Counted from the stretch's first letter, positions 1 to 8,620 are shown. The stretch: 39,195 bases of DNA from an uncultured Spartobacteria bacterium (GCA_937901895.1 CALGTD010000196.1:1-39195); one strand, 5' to 3'. The notes: generated by a model from the sequence alone, not told the origin. A program made the numbers and translations.

Positions 1-1183
1 ACTCGCTCTTGTCCTTGCCCCAGGCGATCATGCCGAGACCGGGGATGAGGATGACGGTTGGGTTCGGATCCCGCATCGCGGGCGAGTTCGGATGCCGGCA
101 GCGTTCGTAATACGCCGCGTAGTCGGCACGGTATTTTTCGAGTCCGGCGGAAAGCTTCTCCTTCAGGTTCGCGAGGTCTTCGGCCTGCGGATTCCAGTCC
201 ACGTAGAGCGGCTTGATTTTCGTGCGAAGGAAGTGATCGGGGCAGGAGGTGCCGAGCTCCGCAAGGCGTGGCGCATCGTGGGAGTTCACGAATCGCAGGA
301 TCCTGGCGTCGTCCTGCACCGTGCCGATGAATCGCCGCTGCTGCGACACGCGGCCGCGAAGCCACGGCAGGATCGCCACGAAGACCTCGCGCCGTCGGGT
401 GTCGTCCAGCGTTCGATATTTCGCGCCGCCAAACGCCGCTTCGTCGCCGCCGTTTTCCGCGTATCGGGTCTCAATGAACTCCGACGCGCGTTCGATGAAC
501 TCAAGCGTGCGCACGTAGCATTCGCGGTCGTCGTCCGCCCACGAGATGAAGCCGTGCTGGCCCATCATGATGGCGCGCACTCCGGGGTTCTCCGCGGCGA
601 TCCGCTGCATGGCGAGGCCGAGTTCGAAGCCGGGACGCATCCATGGCACATACGCCATTTCGCCGCCGAAGATTTCCTGCGTCAGGCGCTCGCAGTTTCG
701 CGACGCGGCGATGGCAATGATCGCGTTCGGATGCATGTGGTCGACGTGCCGGCCCGGGAGAAAGGCGTGCAGCGGCGTGTCGATCGACGAGGCGCGCGGA
801 TTGAGATTGAATGTCGTGTGCGCATACATCGCGACCATGTCGTCCTCGGCGGCGGATTTGAGTCCCTTGTCCGGACGCGAGGCGTAGAGCGATTGGAGGG
901 CGAGGAGTTTGCGCTGGTAGAGCGATGCGAAGTTCTCGCGTTTGCTGGTGCGGAGGTCGCCACCGGATCCCTTCACCCAAAGCACCTCGGTCTCGTCGCC
1001 GGTGAGCGGGTCGATTTCGATCAATTTCGACGAGGTGTTTCCCCCGCCGGTGTTGGTGATTCTTTGATCGCTTCCGAGAAGGTTGGAGCGGTAGATCAGG
1101 CGGCCGACAGGATCCAGCGCAGCCGCCTTGTTCTCATCCCACAAATCCTCTACATAACGAAAAACGGTGTGACCGACAGGCAT
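1..1183 (-). CDS. rhaD: Rhamnulose-1-phosphate aldolase / short-chain dehydrogenase (bifunctional), 3' part missing
   Basis: The reading frame starts at the ATG whose complement is 1181-1183 and stays open to the left edge, so about 394 N-terminal residues are present and the rest lies outside. The visible part is a class II aldolase domain: a GGGNTSSK phosphate-binding loop near residues 46-53, then PLHAFLPGRHVDHMHPNAIIA with the metal-binding His cluster. It resembles the fused RhaD-type aldolase/alcohol dehydrogenase family, which cleaves L-rhamnulose-1-phosphate to DHAP and L-lactaldehyde and oxidises the aldehyde in its C-terminal Rossmann domain. That second domain would begin near the window edge and is not visible, so the bifunctional call rests on family resemblance and on reading past the end of a simple aldolase. 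The gene is divergent from the DeoR regulator across 70 bp, which fits shared control. Confidence 0.88.
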   Translation of the reverse strand, partial: MPVGHTVFRYVEDLWDENKAAALDPVGRLIYRSNLLGSDQRITNTGGGNTSSKLIEIDPLTGDETEVLWVKGSGGDLRTSKRENFASLYQRKLLALQSLYASRPDKGLKSAAEDDMVAMYAHTTFNLNPRASSIDTPLHAFLPGRHVDHMHPNAIIAIAASRNCERLTQEIFGGEMAYVPWMRPGFELGLAMQRIAAENPGVRAIMMGQHGFISWADDDRECYVRTLEFIERASEFIETRYAENGGDEAAFGGAKYRTLDDTRRREVFVAILPWLRGRVSQQRRFIGTVQDDARILRFVNSHDAPRLAELGTSCPDHFLRTKIKPLYVDWNPQAEDLANLKEKLSAGLEKYRADYAAYYERCRHPNSPAMRDPNPTVILIPGLGMIAWGKDKSE

Positions 1184-1206
1184 CGTGCGGCCACATTCGC
1201 GCGACA

Positions 1207-1234
1207 AGCCAAAAACAAACAAGCAAAAACCAAC
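1207..1234. promoter_or_regulatory. A-rich tandem direct repeat in the rhaD/deoR divergent promoter region
   Basis: The 70-bp gap between the divergent aldolase and DeoR genes holds two adjacent 14-bp units, 1207-1220 and 1221-1234, which share a CAAAAAC core followed by AAC. DeoR-family sugar regulators usually bind short repeated A/T-rich sites near their own promoter, so this is a candidate operator. The regulator's own start has no visible Shine-Dalgarno sequence, and I see no clear sigma-70 boxes. Confidence 0.4.
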
Positions 1235-1253
1235 ATTTCCCCTTACTCCCGTC

Positions 1254-2015
1254 ATGCTTGCCATCGAACGCCACCGTCGCCTTCTGGATTATCTGAACGA
1301 GAAGGGAAGTGTCCGCACCACGGAACTCGCCAAAGCGCTCAACGTCACGGAGGAGACCATCCGCCGGGATTTCGAGAAGCTCGAGAAGGAGGGTGCGCTG
1401 TTGCGCGCGCATGGAGGCGCCGTGCGGCTCGACCTGCCGCGCCGGGAGGTGCCGGTGCGGGACCGCGCGGTGCAGAACGCGCAGGCAAAGCGGGTGATCG
1501 CGCGCGCGGCATTGCAATTCATCGAGCCGGGAAAGACCGTGTTCATGGACCCGAGCACCACCGTGCAGCAGCTCGCGCGAATCGTTCCCGATCAACCGCT
1601 GACGATCCTCACGAGCTCGCTCCAGATCCCGCCACTGTTCGTGGACAAGCCGTCGGTCCAGGTCATTCTCGTGGGGGGAAGTTTTCGTCCGAGTTCGCTG
1701 TCCTGCGTGGGATATGCGGCGGAAATGGTTTCCGATCTGTTCCGGATCGACGCGGCATTCATTTCCTGCCGCGGGATCGATCCGATGGACGGTCTCAGCG
1801 AGGCCACGGAAGAGCAGGCGCGCCTTAAACGGCACATCATTCAACGCACCGGAGCCCTGCATCTCCTTGCCGATGCGACGAAGGCGAACATCGCCTCGAG
1901 TCACTTTTTCGCGAAGAACTCCGACATCGATGTGTGGCTGACTGATGAAGAACCCGACCCGTCGCTGAAGGCCGCACTCCAGTCGCAGGGGGTGCGCATC
2001 CTCGTTGCCAGCTAG
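1254..2015 (+). CDS. DeoR-family transcriptional regulator of the rhamnose genes
   Basis: This 253-residue protein has the DeoR layout. An N-terminal winged helix-turn-helix (about residues 1-57, MLAIERHRRLLDYL...VRTTELAKALNV, then ETIRRDFEKLEKEG) is followed by the DeoRC sugar-phosphate sensing domain (about 75-235). I chose the ATG at 1254 because the HTH family begins with exactly this kind of residue run, and the upstream in-frame extension is low-complexity and lies over the promoter. It sits between the divergent aldolase/dehydrogenase gene and rhaB-mqo-rhaA, so rhamnose-pathway control is the natural role. DeoR-type rhamnose repressors are known in rhizobia. The effector is probably a phosphorylated pathway intermediate, by family analogy. 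Confidence 0.9.
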   Translation: MLAIERHRRLLDYLNEKGSVRTTELAKALNVTEETIRRDFEKLEKEGALLRAHGGAVRLDLPRREVPVRDRAVQNAQAKRVIARAALQFIEPGKTVFMDPSTTVQQLARIVPDQPLTILTSSLQIPPLFVDKPSVQVILVGGSFRPSSLSCVGYAAEMVSDLFRIDAAFISCRGIDPMDGLSEATEEQARLKRHIIQRTGALHLLADATKANIASSHFFAKNSDIDVWLTDEEPDPSLKAALQSQGVRILVAS

Positions 2016-2056
2016 CTCTGAGTCGTCTTTGGATGACCATTGTCCATTTCAAACGC

Positions 2057-2084
2057 AGAAAAACATAGAAAAACTCGAAGAAAC
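2057..2084. promoter_or_regulatory. A-rich repeats upstream of rhaB, candidate DeoR operator
   Basis: The 161-bp gap between the DeoR gene and rhaB contains AGAAAAAC at 2057-2064, the same octamer at 2067-2074 (10-bp phase), and a third related AGAAAC at 2079-2084. The composition resembles the A-rich repeats in the other rhamnose promoter region at 1207-1234. A separate operator/promoter here would let rhaB-mqo-rhaA be controlled independently of regulator read-through. The rest of the gap shows no hairpin that I would call a terminator. Confidence 0.4.
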
Positions 2085-2176
2085 AAAGACACTGCGCGTT
2101 CCATGAAATTCCCTCCTCCCCACGGCAGCGTGCGCGACGGATCGCTGACGCCGGCTGACATTTTGCGCCCGGAACG

Positions 2177-3601
2177 ATGAGCGCGAAGGCTTATGTCGCC
2201 GTCGACCTCGGGGCGGGGAGCGGACGGGTGATCGCAGGGACTTTCGACGGCCGGGGGCTGGAACTCGAGGTGGTGCACCGCTTCGGAAACTCCGGCGTCA
2301 CACTACCCACCGGGAAGCATTGGAATCTCCCGCAACTCTTCGCGGAGATCCTCCTCGGTCTGCGCGCCGCCTCCGCCAAATACGGCGCAACCATCCGTTC
2401 CATCGCGATCGACACGTGGGGCGTCGACTACGGGCTGGTGGACGCCGCCGGCCGTCTGCTTGGAATGCCGTGGATGTATCGGGACGCAAGGACCGACGGG
2501 TGGATGGATCGAGTCGCGACCACGATATCCCGCGAAGAAATCTACCACCGGACGGGCATTCAGTTTCTCCCCTTCAATTCGATCTACCAGCTCGCGGCGG
2601 AGGCCCATGCACATCCGCATGTCTTCGAAGCCGCGGATCGAGTGCTCTTCGTGCCCGACCTGCTCAATCACTGGCTCACCGGGCGGATGACGAACGAGCG
2701 GACGATTGCCAGCACCTCGCAGTTGCTTCGCGCCGGCAGGGCGGAATGGGATGTCGAGCTGGCGGCTGCGGCGGGAATCCCGACGCACATCTTCCATCCG
2801 CTCATCGAGCCCTGCGAGCGCGTGGGGGAACTGCTTCCGGCTCTTTGCGAGGAGACGGGGTGTCCTGCGGTGCCGGTGATTGCTTGCGGTGCCCACGACA
2901 CCGCCTCCGCCGTCGCGGGCGTGCCGGCGTCCGGCGCGTTGTTTTTGAGTTCGGGAACCTGGTCGCTGATCGGCAGGGAACTTCCGGCTCCGATCGTCTC
3001 CCGCGAGGCGTTTGCCGCGGGATTTTCGAATGAACACGGCATCTGCGGCACGACGCGATTTCTCAAGAATGTCACCGGCATGTGGCTGCTGCAGGAATGC
3101 ATGCGGACGTGGTGCGCGGAGGATCCGGCGACGAATCTCGAGGACATCCTCCGCGGGGCGGCGGAAATCGAGACCGGGGCAACCATCGATCCCGATGACG
3201 AGTGCTTCCAGCGTCCGTGCGACATGCCGGCTGCGATTGCGGCATGGCTCGGACGCGATGGACATCCCGCGCCCGCGAGTCGCGAAGAGACCGCCGCGAT
3301 CGTGCTGCGGAGTCTCGCGCTGCGATACCGCGACCGCGTGGAAACACTCCGCGAGTGGATGTCCGATCTGCCGGACACGTTGCACGTTGTCGGCGGCGGA
3401 TCGCAAAATGCCTTGCTCAACCAAATGACCGCGGATGCCACGGGACTGCGCGTCGAAGCCGGTCCGGTGGAGGCGACGGCGGCGGGAAACATCCTCGCGC
3501 AGATGATTGCCGACCGGGAGATCTCCTCGCTCGACGAAGGGCGGGGGATCGTCCGCCGTTCGTTTGAACCGCGCGTTTTCGAACCGGGGAAGTCGAAATG
3601 A
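2177..3601 (+). CDS. rhaB: L-rhamnulokinase
   Basis: RhaB phosphorylates L-rhamnulose to L-rhamnulose-1-phosphate with ATP in the cytoplasm. The 474-residue protein is a full-length FGGY-family carbohydrate kinase. It opens with the first ATP-binding segment (VAVDLGAGSGRVIAG), has the DTWGVDYGLVD segment typical of rhamnulokinases, GAHDTASAVAG and SSGTWSLIG in the middle, and the C-terminal VVGGGSQNALLNQMTAD motif that closes the nucleotide site. The length matches RhaB. It is the first gene of a coupled operon: its stop overlaps the start of the Mqo-family gene by four bases (ATGA at 3598-3601). No strong Shine-Dalgarno precedes the ATG. Confidence 0.93.
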   Translation: MSAKAYVAVDLGAGSGRVIAGTFDGRGLELEVVHRFGNSGVTLPTGKHWNLPQLFAEILLGLRAASAKYGATIRSIAIDTWGVDYGLVDAAGRLLGMPWMYRDARTDGWMDRVATTISREEIYHRTGIQFLPFNSIYQLAAEAHAHPHVFEAADRVLFVPDLLNHWLTGRMTNERTIASTSQLLRAGRAEWDVELAAAAGIPTHIFHPLIEPCERVGELLPALCEETGCPAVPVIACGAHDTASAVAGVPASGALFLSSGTWSLIGRELPAPIVSREAFAAGFSNEHGICGTTRFLKNVTGMWLLQECMRTWCAEDPATNLEDILRGAAEIETGATIDPDDECFQRPCDMPAAIAAWLGRDGHPAPASREETAAIVLRSLALRYRDRVETLREWMSDLPDTLHVVGGGSQNALLNQMTADATGLRVEAGPVEATAAGNILAQMIADREISSLDEGRGIVRRSFEPRVFEPGKSK

Positions 3602-5094
3602 ATCTGATTGAAAATCCGGACGTCGTCCTTGTGGGCAGCGGCATCATGTCCGCGAATCTCGCCGCGCTGCTCAAGCGACTCGATCCGCTGCTGCGCATCC
3701 AGGTTTGCGAGGCCACGGATGAGCTGGCCCAGGAGGCATCAAATGGCTGGAACAATGCCGGCACCGGTCACGCGGGAATCTGCGAACTCAGCTACACGCC
3801 GTTTCGCGAGCCTGACGGCAGCGTGAATGTCGCCAAGGCGGTGGAAATCTTCGAGCAGTTCGAGCGGTCGCTGCAATTCTGGAGCCACGCGGTCGCCTGC
3901 GGAATGATCGACCGTCCCCGCGATTTCATCAACGCGGTGCCTCACATGAGCTTCGTCAACGGAGCGGAGCAGGTGGATTTCCTCGAGGCAAGGCATCGCG
4001 CCATGTCCGGACACCATTTCTTCGAGGCGATGGAATTTTCCACCGATCGCGGAACGATCGGCCGCTGGGCTCCGCTGCTCGTGGACGGACGCGGAGACGA
4101 GCCGATCGCCGCCACGCGGATGGAGGGCGGCACCGACGTGAACTTCGGGGAGATCTCCCGCAAGCTTCTCGGCTGGCTGTCGCGTCAGGATGGCTGCGCC
4201 GTCGCGACGGGATGCCGCGTCATCGGCCTTCAACGCGGCCTGGGAGGCTGGCACGTCGAAGCGAAGGAAACTGCAACCGGACGGATCGTGCGAACCCGTG
4301 CAAAATTCGTCTTCGTGGGAGCGGGCGGCGGCAGCCTGCCGCTCTTGCAGGTGGCCGGGATTCCGGAATGTCGCGGGCTGGGCGGCTTTCCGATCGGCGG
4401 CCAGTGGCTGGTCTGCACGAATCCCGATGTGGTCGCCAGTCATCGCGCGAAGGTTTACGGTCAGGCGCTCGGAGCGGCGCCGACGATGGCCGTTCCGCAC
4501 CTCGATACGCGCATGCTCAATGGCGAACGCGCGTTGCTTTTCGGGCCGTTCGCGGCATGGACGACGAAGTTTCTCCACCGGCACGGAAGTTTCCTCGACC
4601 TGCCGCGTTCGGTGCGGCCGGACAATCTCCCGACGCTCCTGAAAGTCGCCGCGAAGAACCTCGACCTCGTCCGCTATCTCATCCAGCAGGGCACCCAGCG
4701 CATGGCCGACCGCATCGAAACGCTGCACGTGTTTCATCCGGCGGCGAAGGCCGCGGACTGGAAACTGGTTGATGCCGGCATCCGTGTGCAGGCAATCAAG
4801 AAGACCGACGGCGAAGCCGGCATCGTCCACTATGGCACGGAGGTTCTTGCGAGCGCCGACCGCTCGATCGCCGCGCTGCTCGGCGCGTCGCCGGGCGCAT
4901 CCACCAGCGTGAGCATCGTGCTCGACGTGATCCGGCTGTGCTTTCCGCGTTTGCTGGAAAGCGCGGAAGGCTCGGCGAGGATCAAGGAAATGATCCCGAC
5001 GTTCGATATCGACATCAAACGCCCCGAGCATGCCGATGTCTTTCGCGAGACGCATCGCCGCGCCATGCAAACCCTCCAACTTTTCGAATCATGA
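3598..5094 (+). CDS. mqo: Malate:quinone oxidoreductase family protein inside the rhamnose operon (possible L-lactate:quinone oxidoreductase)
   Basis: This 498-residue protein is a member of the FAD-dependent malate:quinone oxidoreductase family. It starts with a dinucleotide-binding motif (DVVLVGSGIMSANLAALL), followed by the family signature around SNGWNNAGTGHAGICELSYTP, and later GGTDVNFGEISRKLLG and FVGAGGGSLPLL. Members are peripheral membrane flavoproteins that reduce quinone. The usual substrate is L-malate, but a Staphylococcus aureus paralogue (Lqo) oxidises L-lactate. Here the gene is translationally coupled at both ends, to rhaB (3598-3601) and to rhaA (5091-5094), so it is made with the rhamnose enzymes. 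Rhamnose breakdown by the fused aldolase/dehydrogenase yields L-lactate, so lactate oxidation is a reasonable inference. Family assignment is secure; substrate is not. Confidence 0.9.
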   Translation: MNLIENPDVVLVGSGIMSANLAALLKRLDPLLRIQVCEATDELAQEASNGWNNAGTGHAGICELSYTPFREPDGSVNVAKAVEIFEQFERSLQFWSHAVACGMIDRPRDFINAVPHMSFVNGAEQVDFLEARHRAMSGHHFFEAMEFSTDRGTIGRWAPLLVDGRGDEPIAATRMEGGTDVNFGEISRKLLGWLSRQDGCAVATGCRVIGLQRGLGGWHVEAKETATGRIVRTRAKFVFVGAGGGSLPLLQVAGIPECRGLGGFPIGGQWLVCTNPDVVASHRAKVYGQALGAAPTMAVPHLDTRMLNGERALLFGPFAAWTTKFLHRHGSFLDLPRSVRPDNLPTLLKVAAKNLDLVRYLIQQGTQRMADRIETLHVFHPAAKAADWKLVDAGIRVQAIKKTDGEAGIVHYGTEVLASADRSIAALLGASPGASTSVSIVLDVIRLCFPRLLESAEGSARIKEMIPTFDIDIKRPEHADVFRETHRRAMQTLQLFES

Positions 5095-6329
5095 CACCAT
5101 ACGATCACGCGAAGGAAACCTACGCCGCATTGGGCGTCGATACCGAGGCGGCGCTCTCCGCGCTGGCGACCATTCCCATCTCCCTCCAGTGCTGGCAGGG
5201 GGATGATGTCTGCGGCTTCGAGCCCGACCGGGTCGCGCTCAGTGGTGGCATCCAGGCGACGGGAAACCATCCGGGTCGCGCGCGGAACATCGACGAATTG
5301 CGTGAGGACCTCGACGTCGCGCTGGGGCTGATTCCCGGCAGGCACCGCGTGAACCTGCACGCGATCTACGGCGACTTCGGCGGTGCGCGTGTGGACCGGA
5401 ACGAAGTCGCGGTGGAGCATTTCCAGAGCTGGATCGACTGGGCGAAGGAGCGGGGGATCGGACTCGATTTCAACCCCACGTTCTTCGCGCACCGGCTCAC
5501 GGCCAACGGCACATTGTCCCATCGCGACCCGGCGGTGCGGGAGTTCTGGATCGAACACGGCATCCGGTGCCGCCGGATCGGCGCCGAGATGGGGCGCCAA
5601 CTGGGGCGGGATTGCGTGACGAACCTCTGGATTCCCGACGGATCGAAGGATCTGCCCTTCGACCGAAAGTCCCCTCGCGAACGGCTGGAAGCCTCGCTCG
5701 ACGTGATTTTTGCGGACGAGTTCGCGGGCAATATCGACGCCGTCGAGTCGAAGCTCTTCGGCATTGGCTCGGAGTCCTACGTCGTCGGCTCGCACGAGTT
5801 CTATCTCGGCTATGCGGCGAGACGCGGGAAATGGCTCTGCCTGGACGGCGGACACTTTCACCCGACCGAGAGCGTGGCGGACAAAATCAGCTCCGTGCTG
5901 CAGTTTGTTCCGGGAATCCTCCTGCACGTGAGCCGCGGTGTGCGGTGGGACAGCGACCACGTGGTGCTCATGGACGATGCGACGCGTGCCATGATCGAGG
6001 AGGTGGTGCGCGGAAACTTCCTGCCGCGCACGTGCATCGGCATGGATTTCTTCGATGCGAGCATCAACCGCGTCGCGGCGTGGACGATCGGCGCCCGCAA
6101 TGTGATCAAGTGCCTGCTCGCCGCGCTGCTGGAGCCCGCTTCGCGCCTTCGCGCCGCCGAGGAATCCGACGACTTCACTGCGAGACTCGCCCTGCTCGAG
6201 GAGACGCGCACGCTGCCGTTGGCGGCCGTCTGGGCGGAATATTGTGCGCGCTCGAACGTGCCGGCCGGCTTCGAGTGGATGGATGCCGTGAAGGCGCACG
6301 AGGCGAAAACCCTCGCGGCACGGAGCTGA
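5091..6329 (+). CDS. rhaA: L-rhamnose isomerase
   Basis: RhaA converts L-rhamnose to L-rhamnulose, the first cytoplasmic step of the pathway. The 412-residue protein has the family start (ISLQCWQGDDVCGFE near residues 27-41), the ATGNHPGRARNIDELR segment, HAIYGDFGG, and the metal-binding region ending LCLDGGHFHPTESVADKI. Its length is close to the usual 415-420 residues. I chose the ATG at 5091 because it gives the typical N-terminus (MTPYDHAKETYAALG) and overlaps the mqo stop in an ATGA, as at the previous junction. The longer frame from 4938 would run through mqo. It is the last gene of the operon; a convergent gene begins only 9 bp downstream. Confidence 0.93.
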   Translation: MTPYDHAKETYAALGVDTEAALSALATIPISLQCWQGDDVCGFEPDRVALSGGIQATGNHPGRARNIDELREDLDVALGLIPGRHRVNLHAIYGDFGGARVDRNEVAVEHFQSWIDWAKERGIGLDFNPTFFAHRLTANGTLSHRDPAVREFWIEHGIRCRRIGAEMGRQLGRDCVTNLWIPDGSKDLPFDRKSPRERLEASLDVIFADEFAGNIDAVESKLFGIGSESYVVGSHEFYLGYAARRGKWLCLDGGHFHPTESVADKISSVLQFVPGILLHVSRGVRWDSDHVVLMDDATRAMIEEVVRGNFLPRTCIGMDFFDASINRVAAWTIGARNVIKCLLAALLEPASRLRAAEESDDFTARLALLEETRTLPLAAVWAEYCARSNVPAGFEWMDAVKAHEAKTLAARS

Positions 6330-6338
6330 GAACGGAGG

Positions 6339-7991
6339 CTACTGGGACGCGGCCTCGCGGATTTCCTCGGGGCTCAGCGCCCGCGCCAGCATTGCGAACT
6401 CGTCGATGCGGCCGCTGAAGTTGCGGATTTCGCGGATTCCATCTTCGATCTGCATGGTCTCGTTTCGGCTGCCGTAATTGCCGATGTCCGCCATGCCAAA
6501 CTGGATCTCGGCCGGCCGCTTCATCGGGCCGGATGCGACCTCGCGTCCGTTCACGTAATGCCGCATCGTGAGGGTCTCGGAGTCGACGACCGTGGCAAGG
6601 TGCATCCAGTGCCCGAATTCGCGCGCTCCGACGACCGGAGGACTTGCGAGGCGCTCCCAGGTATTCCTGCCGACGCGGGCTTCTGCGCGCACGCCGATGA
6701 GCACGCGTCCGGAATTGTCGATTTTCCAGTGAACCTCGCCCTTTTGGTCCGGTGACATGGACAGCAAGGCATTGTGGTCCTGCGGGAGGCTGTCCACGCG
6801 CACCCATGCCATCAGCGTGATCGCCGGGGAGGTTCCCTCCGAGCGAAAGCGCACGCGATCGCTGGTTTTTGCGAAACCAAGGGCGGACTTCTGCGGCCAG
6901 CGCCCCGGACACGGCTCGCAGCCGATGACGGTCCCGGGCCCGAATCTTCCGTCGGCGACGGAGTTGTTGGGGAGGACCTGGGTGTCGGGATCGAATTTCT
7001 GGAAATCGAAATACACCTTGAGGTCCTTCGTTCCCCGGAACTTTTCGCGGAAGGTCTTCCACCGGTTCCATTGTGCCTGGGTGAGCCGCACGACCGCATC
7101 GCGAAGCACTCCGGGATCGACGAAGGAACCGCGATTGGAGCGGATGGGATTCCATTTGCCGGAGGCGATCGAGATGCCGTCGCCACCGAACAGCAGCTTT
7201 TCGCCGGTCTGGAGAATTCCGCCGAGCAGGGCGACCTCGCCCTCGAACACATGAACTTCGCAGAGCCCCGGGCCGGCGACGTTCATTCCAAATTCCGTGC
7301 CGCGGTCGACGACCTTCACCGCGTCGTGGTGAACGGTGAAGCCAATCGCCGGCGGTGTGACGCGAGCGGTGAGTTTTCCGCGCTCCAGACGCGCCTCGTC
7401 CGGCTCGAGCAGTTCGATCGCCGCGGGTCCTTCCAGCACGACATGCGCACCGCTGTAGAAATCGAGGCGCAGCATTCCCGAGTCGAATCGCAGCCATCCT
7501 CTCGGCAGGGCCGAGCCGACGGTGGGAGCGGGGCTGCCTTCGCTCCACTGCACGTCAACGGCCTCGGCGAGCATGGCAACCTCGCGCGGCCCCCGGACGC
7601 GTTGGATGACTTTCTCTTCATCGACGACCACGACCGTCTCCTCCGGAGTGGAAGGCCCGACGATACGAACGACCAGCCACGTGAGGGCGATTGCGGCGGC
7701 CGCAGCCCATCCGATCGCAGCGCGGCGGTTGAACGGAAATCGAACGATGCGTCGCGATTCGGGAGCCGGAGCGGGTGGGGTGGAAGTCTCTCCAAGCGCG
7801 GAAAACTGCGCGGTGTGGCTGCGCAGCGCCCATTCGCGCGTGAGCCCGTGCCACTTTGCCCGGTCGTGGAAGATTTCCCGCGCGCGAGCCGATGCGAGCA
7901 ACATGTGCTCGAGCTCGGCCTTTCCGGCCGGGTCGAGAGTCCGGTCGAAGTAGGCGCTGATCAGCAGTTCCAGTCGGGTCTCGTCGAGCAT
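6339..7991 (-). CDS. FecR-domain / LamG-domain single-pass membrane protein, probable partner of the adjacent ECF sigma factor
   Basis: The 550-residue protein has an N-terminal cytoplasmic helical segment (1-90), one transmembrane helix (about 91-112, AAIGWAAAAAIALTWLVV), a FecR-like beta domain (about 165-258, including GAHVVLEGPAAIELL, RLERGKLTARV and VVDRGTEFGMNV), and a C-terminal concanavalin-like LamG domain (about 370-545). FecR-like proteins relay surface signals to ECF sigma factors. The LamG domain would be the outward, possibly glycan- or protein-binding, sensor. I see no zinc-binding HxxxCxxC anti-sigma motif in the N-terminus. The ATG at 7991 starts at the conserved ETRLELLISAYFD segment and lies 7 bp after the sigma gene stop, so the two genes form an operon. 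Whether it inhibits or activates the sigma factor cannot be read from sequence. Confidence 0.85.
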   Translation of the reverse strand: MLDETRLELLISAYFDRTLDPAGKAELEHMLLASARAREIFHDRAKWHGLTREWALRSHTAQFSALGETSTPPAPAPESRRIVRFPFNRRAAIGWAAAAAIALTWLVVRIVGPSTPEETVVVVDEEKVIQRVRGPREVAMLAEAVDVQWSEGSPAPTVGSALPRGWLRFDSGMLRLDFYSGAHVVLEGPAAIELLEPDEARLERGKLTARVTPPAIGFTVHHDAVKVVDRGTEFGMNVAGPGLCEVHVFEGEVALLGGILQTGEKLLFGGDGISIASGKWNPIRSNRGSFVDPGVLRDAVVRLTQAQWNRWKTFREKFRGTKDLKVYFDFQKFDPDTQVLPNNSVADGRFGPGTVIGCEPCPGRWPQKSALGFAKTSDRVRFRSEGTSPAITLMAWVRVDSLPQDHNALLSMSPDQKGEVHWKIDNSGRVLIGVRAEARVGRNTWERLASPPVVGAREFGHWMHLATVVDSETLTMRHYVNGREVASGPMKRPAEIQFGMADIGNYGSRNETMQIEDGIREIRNFSGRIDEFAMLARALSPEEIREAASQ

Positions 7992-7998
7992 GGCGGTT

Positions 7999-8544
7999 TC
8001 AGCCGGCGGGATTCGCCAGCTTCTGAATGACGCAGTCCCGCAGGAATGCGCGGGCACGGGAGAGGGTGACGTTCACGGATTGCACCGTGCATCCCATGAG
8101 GTTGGCGATCTCCGGCGGGCGGTGGTCGTTGCGGTAACGGAAATCGATGGCCCGGCGTGCCTGCGGGGCCAGCTTCGAGAGGCATTGTTCCAAAAGCTGG
8201 AGATGGGTATCCACGTTTGCCGGAAGGTCCTGATGATCGACCATCAAAGCGTCGATGACCTCCTCGGACAAGAGCTCCTCGCTCCGGCGCGCGCGAATCG
8301 TCTCGAGCACCTTGTATCGAGCGATCGTCTTCACCCACGCCGGGAAACTCGTGCCGAGCTCGAAGGTGTGTGCCTTGCGGGTGACCACCAGAAACGTTTC
8401 CTGAAGGAGGTCGTCGGCGAGCGAGAAATCCGGGATCATCGAGAGGATCAGGCCTCGCACGGCCGGCTGGTATTTCAGGAAAAGTCCCTGAACAGCGGCG
8501 GTGTGCGCGTCGATCGTGAGGGGGGCGTCCGGTTTCGCGTCCAT
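7999..8544 (-). CDS. ECF sigma factor, Rhodopirellula/Verrucomicrobium-type
   Basis: This 181-residue protein has only the two core sigma regions. Region 2 spans about residues 20-90 (FLKYQPAVRGLILSMIPDFS, then ADDLLQETFLVV), and region 4 about 118-175 (LSKLAPQARRAIDFRYRN, then PPEIANLMGCTVQSVNVTLS). Size and sequence fit the small sigma-70 family common in Planctomycetota and Verrucomicrobiota. It is co-transcribed with the FecR-LamG gene and divergent from the first PEP-CTERM gene. Upstream of its start, on its own strand, lies one copy of a two-part motif also found before all three PEP-CTERM genes, which suggests autoregulation and a local regulon. The start at 8544 leaves a leader of roughly 20-25 nt and has no Shine-Dalgarno sequence. 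Confidence 0.9.
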   Translation of the reverse strand: MDAKPDAPLTIDAHTAAVQGLFLKYQPAVRGLILSMIPDFSLADDLLQETFLVVTRKAHTFELGTSFPAWVKTIARYKVLETIRARRSEELLSEEVIDALMVDHQDLPANVDTHLQLLEQCLSKLAPQARRAIDFRYRNDHRPPEIANLMGCTVQSVNVTLSRARAFLRDCVIQKLANPAG

Positions 8545-8567
8545 GATGGGATTTACCAGAAGTAGGG

Positions 8568-8594
8568 ATGCCGCGACGCGAGGGAAAGTTAGCA
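8568..8594 (-). promoter_or_regulatory. Putative ECF-type promoter of the sigma/FecR-LamG operon
   Basis: Read on the minus strand, TGCTAACTTT starts at 8594 and GGCAT starts at 8572, a phase of 22 nt from first base to first base. The same arrangement occurs upstream of each PEP-CTERM gene (8621, 9686, 10719). A -35 box followed about 22 nt later by a G-C-containing -10 box matches ECF promoter geometry in general. The sigma start codon lies 28 nt beyond the -10 box. Confidence 0.65.
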
Positions 8595-8620
8595 GAGTTG
8601 GAAATCTTTTCAGATGTGGC

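Noticed and set aside
92..1828. A 578-codon open frame on the plus strand across the aldolase and DeoR genes
   Set aside because: It is antisense to the aldolase gene and out of frame with DeoR; composition is Arg/Ala/Gly-rich with no domain, a usual by-product of high GC content.
6774..8030. A 418-codon plus-strand frame opposite the FecR-LamG gene
   Set aside because: The minus-strand frame has a transmembrane helix, FecR and LamG features; the plus frame has none.
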